From assembly GCF_032854445.1 (NCBI RefSeq), contig NC_088295.1:93055805-93119804 (forward strand): 64,000 bases of DNA. Reading direction: 5' to 3'. The stretch comes from Liolophura sinensis. Its lineage: Eukaryota > Mollusca > Polyplacophora > Chitonida > Chitonidae. The notes beneath the pieces are model-generated. The model was not told the DNA's origin and ran no database searches. It saw nothing but the letters and a program-made list of their open reading frames with translations. Shown here piece by piece: positions 14,001-27,500 of the stretch; the stretch's first letter is position 1, and each line of letters starts with the position of its first letter. Made by a program: the position numbers and the translations under genes.

Positions 14001-17000
14001 ATGCTTATGGATGAAAGGCCTGGCTAATCAGGCTTTAGCGTAGTGGGTACTGTACATAATAACTATGCTTATGGATGAAAGGCCTTGCTAATCAGGCTTA
14101 AGCGTTGTGGGTACTGTACATAATATCTATGCTTATGGATGAAAGGCCTTGCTAATCAGGCTTACGTGTTGTAGGTACTGTACACAATAACCATGCATAT
14201 GGATGAAACGCCTTGCTAATCAGGCTTAAGCGTTGTGGATACTGTACACAATAGCTATGCTTATGGGTGAAAGGCCTTGCTAATCAGGCTTAAGCGTTGT
14301 AGATACTGTACATAATATCTATGCTTATGGATGAAAGGCCTAGCTAATCAGGCTTACGCGTTGTAGGTAGGCCTACTGTACACAATAACTATGCTTATGG
14401 ATGAAAGGCCTTGCTAATCAGACTTAAGCGTTGTAGGTACTGTACATAATAGCTATGCTTATGGATGAAAGGCCTTGCTAATCAGGCTTAAGCGTTGTAA
14501 GTACTGTACACAATAGCTATGCTTATGGGTGAAAGGCCTTGCTAATCAGGCTTAGGCGTTGTAGGTACTGTACATAATAGCTATGCTTATGGATGAAAGG
14601 CCTTGCTAATCAGGCTTAAGCGTTGTAGGCACTGTACACAATAGCTATGCTTATGGGTGAAAGGCCTTGCTAATCAGGCTTAAGCGTTGTAGATACTGTA
14701 CATAATATCTATGCTTATGGATGAAAGGCCTAGCTAATCAGGCTTACGTGTAGTGGGTACTGTATATAATATCTATGCTTATGGATGAAAGGCCTAGCTA
14801 ATCAGGCTTACGCGTTGTAGGTACTGTACACAATAACTATGCTTATGGATGAAAGGCCTTGCTAATCAGGCTTACGCGTTGTAGGTACTGTACACAATAA
14901 CTATGCTTATGGATGAAAGGCCTTGCTAATCAGGCTTAAGCGTTGTGGGTACTGTACACAATAGCTATGCTTATGGGTGAAAGGCCTAGCTAATCAGACT
15001 TAAGCGTAGTGGGTACTGTACATAATATCTATGCTTATGGATGAAAGGCCTAGCTAATCAGGCTTACGTGTTGTAGGTACTGTACACAATAACTATGCTT
15101 ATGGATGAAAGGCCTTGCTAATCAGGCTTACGCGTTGTAGGTACTGTACACAATAACCATGCTTATGGATGAAAGGCCTTGCTAATCAGGCTTACGTGTT
15201 GTAGGTACTGTACACAATAACTATGCTTATGGATGAAAGGCCTTGCTAATCAGGCTTAAGCATTGTGGGTACTGTACACAATATCTATGCTTATGGATGA
15301 AAGGCCTAGCTAATCAGGCTTACGCGTTGTAGGTACTGTACACAATAACTATGCTTATGGATGAAAGGCCTTGCTAATCAGGCTTAAGCGTTGTAGGTAC
15401 TGTACACAATAGCTATGCTTATGGGTGAAAGGCCTTGCTAATCAGACTTAAGCGTTGTGGGTACTGTACATAATAACTATGCTTATGGATGAAAGGCCTT
15501 GCTAATCAGGCTTACGCGTACTGTAAACGAGCCCGAACCGTCCACTGCTGTGTGAACTTAACAGAAGACTTACCGTAGCCAGAAACATCCCCGCGAATTG
15601 TACTTTGAACTGAACATCATCTTCAACAATGTTCTGGTATCTTAAGTCAATCTAAAGAGCAAAACAATGTAATAGTTACAGGTAGATAGTGTCAGTAACA
15701 GTAGAAACAAATCACGTGTAACCATTTATGCCCAGCAGTCATCTAAACAAATGGCAGATTCAATCAAGTTACAATCAAGTGCTCACATAGAGCCGGTTTT
15801 GTTTAGTCGTGACAGCTGAGCGCTCGATTATAGGGCCGGTTTTGCCTACTCGTGACTACGGACTGTTCCACTAGGACCGGTATGGTTAAACACGTGACAA
15901 CCGACTCTTAGGACCGGTTTCCTTCACTCGTGACAGCAGACTGTTCGAATAGGGCCAGTTTCGTTTACTAGTTACAGCGGATTGCTCGACTAAGGCTGGT
16001 TTCGTTTGCCGTACCTATGACCGCCAAAAGATTCTCTACATGAAATGTGATGTTCTGAAAAGTTGTAGAAATATAGATATGAATAAAGAAGGATATACAG
16101 AGTTATAGATATTATGCGAACTCACCGAATTGAGCAAGAAGGCATAGTACTGGCGTATGGCGTCAATGGCTTCATTTTGCTTATCCTGGGTTGTCACTGA
16201 CACTGATCTGTTCAACCAACTGGTTAACAAAGCAAAGGTCATTCTCAGTTATCACATAAATAAACATACCTGTACTGCTGAATATATACTACTCATTTTC
16301 AGACAACTACCCACAAAGGGGTTTTAGGGACTTATGGAAAGTCAGTTGTGATAAAACACGGGTGACTTCTGCTATCAGACAAATGCTAAAAGTGTCTTTT
16401 GCACGAATCAACCACATCATTCAGCTGTTAAGGCAAACATCTGCGTTCAAAAAAAAATGACTATTATATCCATTGTTATACAAAAGTAGGATGATACAAA
16501 AAGTAGTTTGCCTAGCTATTGTGAGATGCTATATCTACACCAGACAGCCAGGGTCTAATTCACAGCCTACCCTGTCACGTTTGCTTTTCACCAGAAAATC
16601 AGGGGGACATGTCTGCCCTGTCATGTTTGCTCTTCACCAGACAACCAGGGTCTAATCCACAGTCCACCCGTCCATGTCTCTTCCGTCACTAGAGAAACAA
16701 GGCCTAATACACAGTCTACCCTGTCACGTATCCTCCGTCACCAGGCAAACAAAATCTAACCCACAGTATATCCTGTCACGTTAGTCATACAATAGACAAC
16801 CAAGGTCTAATCCACAGTCTACCCTGTCACGTATCCTCCGTCACCAGGCAAACAAAATCTAACCCACAGTATATCCTGTCACGTTAGTCATACAACAGAC
16901 AACCAAGGTCTAATACACAGTCTACCCTGTCACGTATCCTCCGTCCCCAGGCAAACAAAATCTAACCCACAGTATATCCTGTCACGTTAGTCATACAACA

Positions 17001-20000
17001 GACAACCAAGGTCTAATACACAGTCTACCCTGTCACGTATCCTCCGTCCCCAGGCAAACAAAATCTAACCCACAGTATATCCTGTCACGTTAGTCATACA
17101 ACAGACAACCAGAGTATTTAATCCACGGTCTACCCTGTCGTCACCAGATAATCAGGATTTAATCCTCTATCCACAGTGTATAGAACTATTGTGACACAAA
17201 TCACTACATTTACCTCAATGTGTGGGTTGACTGTGACACAAATCACTACATTTACCTCAATGTGTGGGTTGATTGTGACACAGATCAACACATTCACCTC
17301 AATGTGTGGTTTGATTGTGACACAAATCACTACATTCACCTCAATGTGTGGGTTTATTGTGACACAAATCACTACATTTACCTCAATGTGTGGGTTGATT
17401 GTGACACAGATCAACACATTCACCTCAATGTGTGGATTGATTTTTACATAGATCACTATATTCACCTCAGTGTGTGGTTTGATTGTGACACAGATCACTA
17501 TATTCACCTCAATGTGTGGTTTGATTTTGACACAGATCACTATATTCACCTCAATGTGTGGTTTAATTGTGACACAGATCACTATATTCACCTCAGTGTG
17601 TGGGTTGATTGTGACACAGATCACTACATTCACCTCAATGTGTGGGTTGATTGTGACACAGATCACTACATTCACCTCAATGTGTGGGTTTATTGTGACA
17701 CAAATCACTACATTCACCTCAATGTGTGGGTTTATTGTGACACCGATCACTATATTCACCTCAATGTGTGGTTTGATTGTGACCCCGATCACTGTATTTA
17801 CCTCAATGTGTGGTTTGATTGTGACACAGATCACTATATTCACCTCAATGTGTGGTTTGATTTTGACACCGATCACTACATTCACCTCAATGTGTGGTTT
17901 GATTGTGACACCGATCACTATATTCACCTCAGTGTGTGGTTTGATTTTGACACCGATCACTATATTCACCACAATGTGTGGTTTGATTTTGACACAGATC
18001 ACTACATTCACCTCAATGTGTGGTTTGATTGTGACACCGATCACTATATTCACCTCAATGTGTGGTTTGATTTTGACACCGATCACTATATTCACCTCAA
18101 TGTGTGGTTTGATTTTGACACAGATCACTACATTCACCTCAGTGTGTGGTTTGATTGTGACACCGATCACTACATTCACCTCAATGTGTGGGTTTAATGT
18201 GACACGATCACTATATTCACCTCAATGTGTGGTTTGATTGTGACACCGATCACTATATTCACCTCAATGTGTGGTTTGATTGCGACACAGATCACTATAT
18301 TCACCTCAATGTGTGGGTTTATTGTGACACAGATCACTACATTCACCTCAATGTGTGGGTTTATTGTGACACAGATCCCTACATTCACCTCAATGTGTGG
18401 GTTTATTGTGACACAGATCACTATATTCACCTCAGTGTGTGGGTTTATTGTGACACAGATCACTACATTCACCTCAATGTGTGGGTTTATTGTGACACAG
18501 ATCACTATATTCACCTCAATGTGTGGTTTGATTTTGACACAATCACTACATTCACCTCAATGTGTGGGTTTATTGTGACACAGATCACTACATTCACCTC
18601 AATGTGTGGGTTTATTGTGACACAGATCACTACATTCACCTCAATGTGTGGGTTTATTGTGACACAGATCACTATGTTCACCACAATGTGTGGGTTTATT
18701 GTGACACGATCACTATATTTACCTCAATGTGTGGTTTGATTTTGACACAGATCACTATATTCACCTCAGTGTGTGGTTTGATTTTGACACCGATCACTAT
18801 ATTCACCTCAGTGTGTGGCTTGATTGTGACACAGATCACTACATTCATCTCAATGTGTGGTTTGATTGTGACACAGATCACTACATTCACCTCAATGTGT
18901 GGGTTGATTGTGACACAGATCACTATATTCACCTCAATGTGTGGTTTGATTGTGACACAGATCACTGCATTCACCTCAATGTGTGGTTTGATTGTGACAC
19001 AGATCACTACATTCACCTCAATGTGTGGGTTGATTTTGACACAGATCACTATATTCACCTCAATGTGTGGTTTGATTTTGACACCGATCACTATATTCAC
19101 CTCAGTGTGTGGCTTGATTGTGACACAGATCACTATATTCACCTCAATGTGTGGGTTTACACGATCACTACATTCACCTCAATGTGTGGGTTTATTGTGA
19201 CACAGATCACTACATTCACCTTAATATGTGGGTTTATTGTGACACAGATCACTACATTTACCTCAATGTGTGGGTTTATTGTGACACAAATCACTACGTT
19301 CACCTCAGTATGTGGGTTTATTGCGACACGATCATTACGTTCACCTCGGTGTGTGGGTTTATTGTGACACAGATCACTGCATTCACCTCAATGTGTGGGT
19401 TTATTGTGACACAAATCACTACATTCACCTCAGTGTGTGGGTTTATTGTGACACAGATCACTACATTCACCTCAATGTGTGGGTTTATTGTGACACAGAT
19501 CACTACATTCACCTCAATGTGTGGGTTGATTTTGACACGATCACTACATTCACCTCAATGTGTGGGTTTATTGTGACACAGATCACTATATTCACCTCAA
19601 TGTGTGGGTTGATTTTGACACGATCACTACATTCACCTCAATGTGTGGGTTGATTTTGACACAGATCACTATATTCACCTCAATGTTTGGGTTTATTGTG
19701 ACACAGATCACTATATTCACCTCAATGTTTGGGTTTATTGTGACACAGATCACTACATTCACCCCAGTGTGTGGGTTTATTGTGACACAGATCACTACAT
19801 TCACCTCAGTGTGTGGGTTTATTGTGACACAGATCACTACATTCACCTCAGTGTGTGGGTTTATTGTGACACAGATCACTACATTCATCTCAGTGTGTGG
19901 GTTTATTGTGACACAGATCACTATATTCACCTCAGTGTGTGGGTTTATTGTGACACAGATCACTATATTCACCTCAATGTGTGGGTTTATTGTGACACAG

Positions 20001-20585
20001 ATCACTATATTCACCTCAATGTGTGGGTTTATTGTGACACAGATCACTACATTCACCTCAGTGTGTGGGTTTATTGTGACACAGATCACTATATTCACCT
20101 CAATGTGTGGGTTTATTGTGACACCGATCACTACATTCACCTCAATGTGTGGGTTTATTGTGACACAGATCACTACATTCACCCCAGTGTGTGGGTTTAT
20201 TGTGACACAGATCACTATATTCACCTCAATGTGTGGGTTTATTGTGACACCAATCACTACATTCACCTCAATGTGTGGTTTTTTGTGACACAGATCACTA
20301 CATTCACCTCAATGTGTGTTTTTTTGTGACACAGATCACTACATTCACCTCAGTGTGTGGGTTTATTGAGGTAATATCATGATGCTTCCCATATTTGAGG
20401 AGAGTGTAACTTAACATGTACATCTGTACTTGCTCCAGGGTGAATACGAGTTTATTTGACTGAAACTTAAATATCAGTTCCCCTGGCTACAATATAAAGT
20501 ACAATTTCTCTTCGTGCAAAATAAATACGCTACACTATACACTAAGTTTCTGCGGTTGAACGTAAGTTAGATATCTGCTTACTGC

Positions 20586-20668
<83 letters not shown>

Positions 20669-20671
20669 TTT

Positions 20672-20741
<70 letters not shown>

Positions 20742-20790
20742 TACACAATACAAATTGATATTTGAAATGCAACAAAAGTAGTTTGTTATA

Positions 20791-20853
<63 letters not shown>

Positions 20854-21547
20854 AAAATTTAAATAACAGGTTCTCGTGATACACGTTAAATATCATCTTT
20901 GTTGAAAAACTGACTTTAATACGCACAAGTCATAGACAAGGTTGTCCACCACAAGAAACAAGTCGATGGTATACAGCTGCGGCGTCATCCTCTTGAAGCG
21001 CTGTAGAGGCTGCCTTGGAGCACTACGTGGGTGCACACGATGGTTGGGTTTATTGGTGGGATGAGTAGGCCTGGTGGGTTTTGTGGGCCTGGTGGGTTTC
21101 GTGGGCCTGGTGGGACGAACGTTATCATCATCTATAAATAAAAGACGGGTTACTGTTTATTTGTTTGTTATGGATGGAAGAAACCGGTATGCCTGAGGTA
21201 AACCAACGACCTTTGCAATTTACCTGCGAATTCTCTGGCACACCGTAATGATGGAAGACAACAGCTGTCAACGAACGTTAAGCCACGCGCGCAACATCAA
21301 CATTTGTCCAAAATGGGTATTTTTTTGATCCCGGTGTTAAATGATCCGAAATAGCGGTGACCTGCACCACTTCACTTCATGCGAACAATATTTGGTGTCC
21401 ATTCAAGCGGCGAAAGACTGTCACATGACATGTTCACGTGTATAGTCTTGTGACAATTCCGCAGACTTAGACAGATATAGTCAACAGCACTCCGATAAGA
21501 TCCAGACTGCCCAATGTAAATCTATGTCCGGCTCTCCATCTAACGCT

Positions 21548-21578
<31 letters not shown>

Positions 21579-24500
21579 CTGACTGGACACTTACTTTTCC
21601 TGATGTAATCTCCGCGGAAGTCTGCGGTAATATTCACTGAGTGTACAACATGTTGGCCCCCACCTCGCTGCCTGCCCTTCTCCCTACTTTGGGCTGGTGT
21701 TATTGTGTACATTCCTTTTGGCATTGAGAACGATCCATCCTGTGTGGAAGCAATTATAATACGCTCACGTGCAACATTAGAACATTAAACTGAAAAGTGC
21801 GGAATAAATCACCGACGGCAACTAACCGAGTAATTCCCAAGTGTGAAGTACACATATTCTACCCAGAGAGCCAGCTGAATTTATTTCCAGCAAGATTTAT
21901 GTAAGACAGTATATATATGAGAGCTGATCAGCTAGGAGATCTCACAGGAAAAATTTCTCTCACTTTTTTTCTCTTTTATCCAAACACAATGTTACCCTAC
22001 ATTCTACATGTTAGATACCCCATATTCTACAATCCACCTACCCCACAATATACCAGTTAACACTACATTCTACAAGCCAGTTAACCCAAATTCTACAAGC
22101 CAGTTACCCTACATTCTATAAGCCATTACACAACATTCTTCACGTCAGTTACTCTACATTCTACAAGCCAGATACCCCCAAAACTACGAACCAGTTACCC
22201 CACATTCTACAAGCCAGTTAACCCAAATTCTACAAGCCAGTTACCCTACATTCTTTAAGCCATTACACAACATTCTTCACGTCAGTTACTCTACATTCTA
22301 CAAGCCAGTTACCCCCAAAACTACGAGCCAGTTACCCCACATTCTATAAGCCAGTTACCCCACATTCTACAAGCCAGTTACTCAACATTCTACAAGCCAA
22401 TTACCTCAAATTATACAATCCAGTCACCCCCAAAACTACGAGCCAGTTACCCCACATTCTATAAGCAATTACACAACATTCTTCACGTCAGTTACTCCAC
22501 ATTCTACGAGCCAGTTGTTCCACATTCTACGAGCCAGTTGTTCCACATTAAACAAGCCAGTTACAGTTCATTGTACAAGCCACTTACAGTTTACTGTACA
22601 ATCCAGTTACCCCACATTCTACAATCCAGTTACTCTACATTTTACAAGCCAGTTACCCCACATTCTACAAGCCAGTTACTCTACATTTTACAAGCCAGTT
22701 ACCCCACATTCTACAAGCCAGCTACCCCACATTCTACAATCCAGCTACCCCGCATTCTATAACCCAGCTACCCCACATTCTACAACCCAGCTACCCCGCA
22801 TTCTGTAAGAAGTTACTTTACATTCTACAAGCCTGTGGATTGAGGATGCAGAATACAAAGTTGTCCTCAACTGTGTACGATTACTGAGCTCATAGTCTAC
22901 AAACCGCTACAAACTGACCACATAGTAGGCTGGGTGTGTTATTTGACTTTATTGTCGACACATTATAGACTGGGTGTGTTATCAGGCTTTATAGACGACA
23001 CATTGTAGACTGGGTGTGTTATCAGGCTTTATAGACGACACATTGTAGACTGGGTGTGTTATCAGGCTTTATAGACGACACATTGTAGACTGGGTGTGTT
23101 ATTTGACTTGGTCTACAAACCTGTGCTCTCTCAACACACAGACTGAACCAAATGTATTCTGGGTTTGTTTCCTAACTTTACGTTGTGTAAACCAGGTCCA
23201 TCAAAATGCATGTATTATCCTCGAGGATTTTGTCTATAAGTTTTAGAATGTGTTTTTGATTAGCAGACTTACCATTTGGTACATGCAGCTTCCATTAGAA
23301 AGCTGCACGACGCCCACCCCAATGGCAGCGTTGTGCACCTTATCCTGGTAGATCCGAGACTCCTGCAGACAGTAGAATACATATGTCATCTATACTGTGT
23401 CGCTCACCTTGACGTCTTCTTTCTACATGTATCCTTTACCCCCGATGTGTGCTGTAGAAGAGCCTGACTCAACTGGAGAACACGTCAGCTCTAGGTCGCT
23501 TTACTCATTCGGATTCAACTTCAGCTCAAGCTTAGTACTCTCAACTCTAAAATACCATTAAATTACCCTTACATTTCAACTCTAAGCGGCTCCACAACAT
23601 CCTAACACACTTCAACTCCAACCAGCTTCTCTCGTTCCTAGCACACTTCAGCTATAAACAACTTCCCACAATCCAAGCTTACTTCAGCTCTAATTAGCTT
23701 CTCTCAGTCATATCACGATTTCCAACAACCATAACACACTTCACCTTTACAAGGTGACGTCATCTAAGCACACTCTGTCTCTTATCTAAACGAAATCACT
23801 TCATCTTTGCACACTCCATCTCTCATCCAAGCAAGATCACATTATCTCCACACAGTCCATCCACCTTTCGAGTATGATCAGGCTATCTCAGCACACTTAA
23901 TGCCTTATCCAGATAATCCCACAACATTCCAGCGTCACCCTGTTAGCAACACTTTCCGTACAGGCATATTAAACCTACTCTCAAAGTCGGGACTGGTTGC
24001 ACCGTAATCTTTCCATCAGCGGTCATTCTGTGCACCGGAACCGTGCAGTCGATATGCTTGTTTTCCTTAAGCTGAAGGGTTACTTCCTCCCCATCCACCG
24101 TAGTAGAAAATGCCATGACATCGTGGAGGCAGGAACTAGTGTGCCTCTTTGTGCGAAGGTTTGTCATTCCGCCATCGACAAGATTTATCGTCACATATTC
24201 TGCAAGTAAAACAGAAGATTGTATCATGCAAGATCAAATGTTGAAAACCAGATGGTTTACGCTTTCGGTCAGTTCGCCAAAGTTTCACGCAGCATTTCTT
24301 TTTAATTTCCTTTTAAGACCATGAAGATTAGTTCGGACATAGTTGCTGTTCTTACCGCTCCCTCTCTTTAGACCGTGTGTGCATTGCAGCGGGTAAAACC
24401 TACGTCACGAGTGTGCCTTCAATATGAGCTTATGGAAGGAGTCTCACATGTATTTGTTATCCACCATGTTACAGTCTGGCAGACACACCTGGGATGCAGA

Positions 24501-27500
24501 CATACCAGGGATGCAGAGACACCTGGGATGCAGACACACCTGGGATGCAGACACACCAGGGATGCAGACACACCTGGGATGCAGACACACCTGGGATGCA
24601 GACACACCTGGGATGCATCAGACAAGGGGTAATGGATTATAACTCGGAGGTCAGACGAGCCTTCCGCTCGAATAACGAAGCCAATGTCATTGTGAATGAT
24701 TTTTTTTGATTGGTGTTTTACGCCGTACTCAAGAATATTTCACTTATACGACGGCGGCCAGCATTATGGTGGGTGGAAACCGGGCACAGCTGGGGGAAAA
24801 CCCACGACCATCCGCAGGTTGCTGACAGACCTTCCCACGTACGGCCGGAGAGGAAGCCAGCATGAGCTGGTCTTGAACTCACAACGACCGCATTGGTGAG
24901 AGGCTTCTGGGTCACTACGCTGCGCTAGCGCGCTAACCGACTGAGCCACGGAGGCCCCCATTGTGAATGAAGTCTCGAGACTGTGTCAAAAGTTGGTGAA
25001 GTAGGCCATGGCTTGGGTCTGGCTGCAATCTTGCGCGCAATGGTGACTCAAGTCCAAGCCAGGTTAATCACTCATCTCTTGCAATACTGCCAGAGGAGTA
25101 CACTAAGCGTTACGGATTTGCCCACAAATAACATACAAAGACAGAAAGAAACCATAGACTTGACAGCTTTGGTCCGTATTACATTACACCGGAAACGTTC
25201 ACCATTAATTATCACAACCTGCAATGGCGTCATAATAATGGACAGCCGATAACTTAAAGCCCACTGTATTGGGAATAACGCTGTTATCACGTGATCAAGT
25301 AAATATAACTCCGTATATGCTCGGATCGGGAGGGGAAAGGTGGTACTCTTTTCGAGCTTTCTCGGCAAACGGCAATAAATTCCAATTTTTTTACAATGCG
25401 GATGTTTTTCCTTAATATTCGAAAACTGAGAAGAAAAAATAGTACATGAGTTTTAACACTAGACAGTTTCACTGTTGATTGACGTAAACAGTATGATTGA
25501 ATGATTCCTTCAATCTTGTGACAATGCTTCTACACACGCAGTAAAGAGAAATTTGTATATACACAAAAGGGAAGATGAAGGTACACATACAAAAAGAGCA
25601 ACGGCTATGTCTGTTACCGGTGCTGTTTTTAGTTTTAAATTATCTACGATAAATACATTTAACGTTGCAAACAGTGAACCAACTTTTATTATGTCCACGT
25701 CGTAAATAAAGATGTCTGTTTGCGGCAAACACAGCCCGCGGTAACCATGTGCTTGGCTCCCAACATTCAGTCAGCTCGTGATATAGGCAGAGAACTGATG
25801 TCATATTAGGAAGTTTTAGGCACACTGACAGAAAGCAGAGTCACGGCCGGTTACATCTGTCAATAAGGAATATGTACTGTACTGGACGCCAGCAGGCTTG
25901 TGCGCTGATGCTGTTAGTGTTATGGCGCCAACTGAGAACGGGCTACATTTACAGAACCGATTTACAGGCTCGACCCGGCGTAATTAGCCGGGGTTTCTTC
26001 CTGTCGCCCTCGAAGTTGGGAAGGATGATTTATGCAGCTATAACAACCACCATACATTTACAAATAAAACATGCAGGATTGAAGTGACATGTAATCCGCA
26101 TATTTTACAATCTGACAAAAGAACTGCAAGCTTTTTTAAGCCTCCATGTTAATGTGATTTGTGTACATGCGGCTATGGGCGTTGAATAAGTACATGTAAG
26201 CCTCCATGTTTATGTGATTCGTGTACATGCGGCTATGGGCGTTGAATAAGTAATGCAAGCTTCCATGTTTATGTGATTCGTGTACATGCGGCCACGGACG
26301 TTGAATAAGTAATGTAAGCCTCCATGTTAATGTGATTCGTGTACATGCGGCCACGGACGTTGAATAAGTAATGTAAGCCTCCATGTTAATGTGATTCGTG
26401 TACATGCGGCCACGGATGTTGAATAAGTAATGTAAGCTTCCATGTTAATGTGATTCGTGTACATGCGGCTATGGACGTTGAATAAGTAATGTAAGCTTCC
26501 ATGTTTATGTGATTCGTGTACATGCGGCCACGGACGTTGAATAAGTAATGTAAGCCTCCATGTTAATGTGATTCGTGTACATGCGGCCACGGACGTTGAA
26601 TAAGTAATGTAAGCTTCCATGTTTATGTGATTCGTGTACATGCGGCCACGGACGTTGAATAAGTAATGTAAGCTTCCATGTTTATGTGATTCGTGTACAT
26701 GCGGCCACGGACGTTGAATAAGTAATGTAAACCTCCATGTTAATGTGATTCGTGTACATGCGGCTATGGACGTTGAATAAGCACATTTAAGCCTCCATGT
26801 TAATGTGATTTGTGTACATGCGGCTATGGGCGTTGAATAAGCACATGTAAGCCTCCATGTTAATGTGATTTGTGTACATGCGGCTATGGGCGTTGAATAA
26901 GCACATGTAAGCCTCCATGTTAATGTGATTTGTGTACATGCATCTATGAGCGTTGAATAAGTAATGTAAGCCTCCATGTTTATGTGATTCGTGTACATGC
27001 GGCCACGGACGTTGAATAAGTAATGTAAGCCTCCATGTTAATGTGATTTGTGTACATGCGGCCACGGACGTTGAATAAGTAATGTAAGCCTCCATGTTAA
27101 TGTGATTCGTGTACATGCGGCTATGGGCGTTGAATAAGCACATTTAAGCCTCCATGTTAATGTGATTTGTGTACATGCGGCTATGGGCGTTGAATAAGCA
27201 CATGTAAGCCTCCATGTTAATGTGATTTGTGTACATGCGGCTATGGGCGTTGAATAAGTACATGTAAGCCTCCATGTTAATGTGATTCGTGTACATGCGG
27301 CCACGGATGTTGAATAAGCACATGTAAGCCTCCATGTTAATGTGATTTGTGTACATGCGGCTATGGGCGTTGAATAAGCACATTTAAGCCTCCATGTTAA
27401 TGTGATTTGTGTACATGCGGCTATGGACGTTGAATAAGTACATGTAAGCCTCCATATTAATGTGATTTGTGTACATGCGGCTATGGGCGTTGAATAAGTA

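Noticed and set aside
17130-18179. 349-codon minus-strand frame of 14-residue repeats
   Set aside because: 42-bp repeat translation with equally open frames on the other strand.
24700-24958. tRNA gene suggested by A-box and B-box motifs
   Set aside because: The box motifs sit in the head of a SINE with a target-site duplication, and the sequence does not fold into a convincing cloverleaf with a proper acceptor stem.
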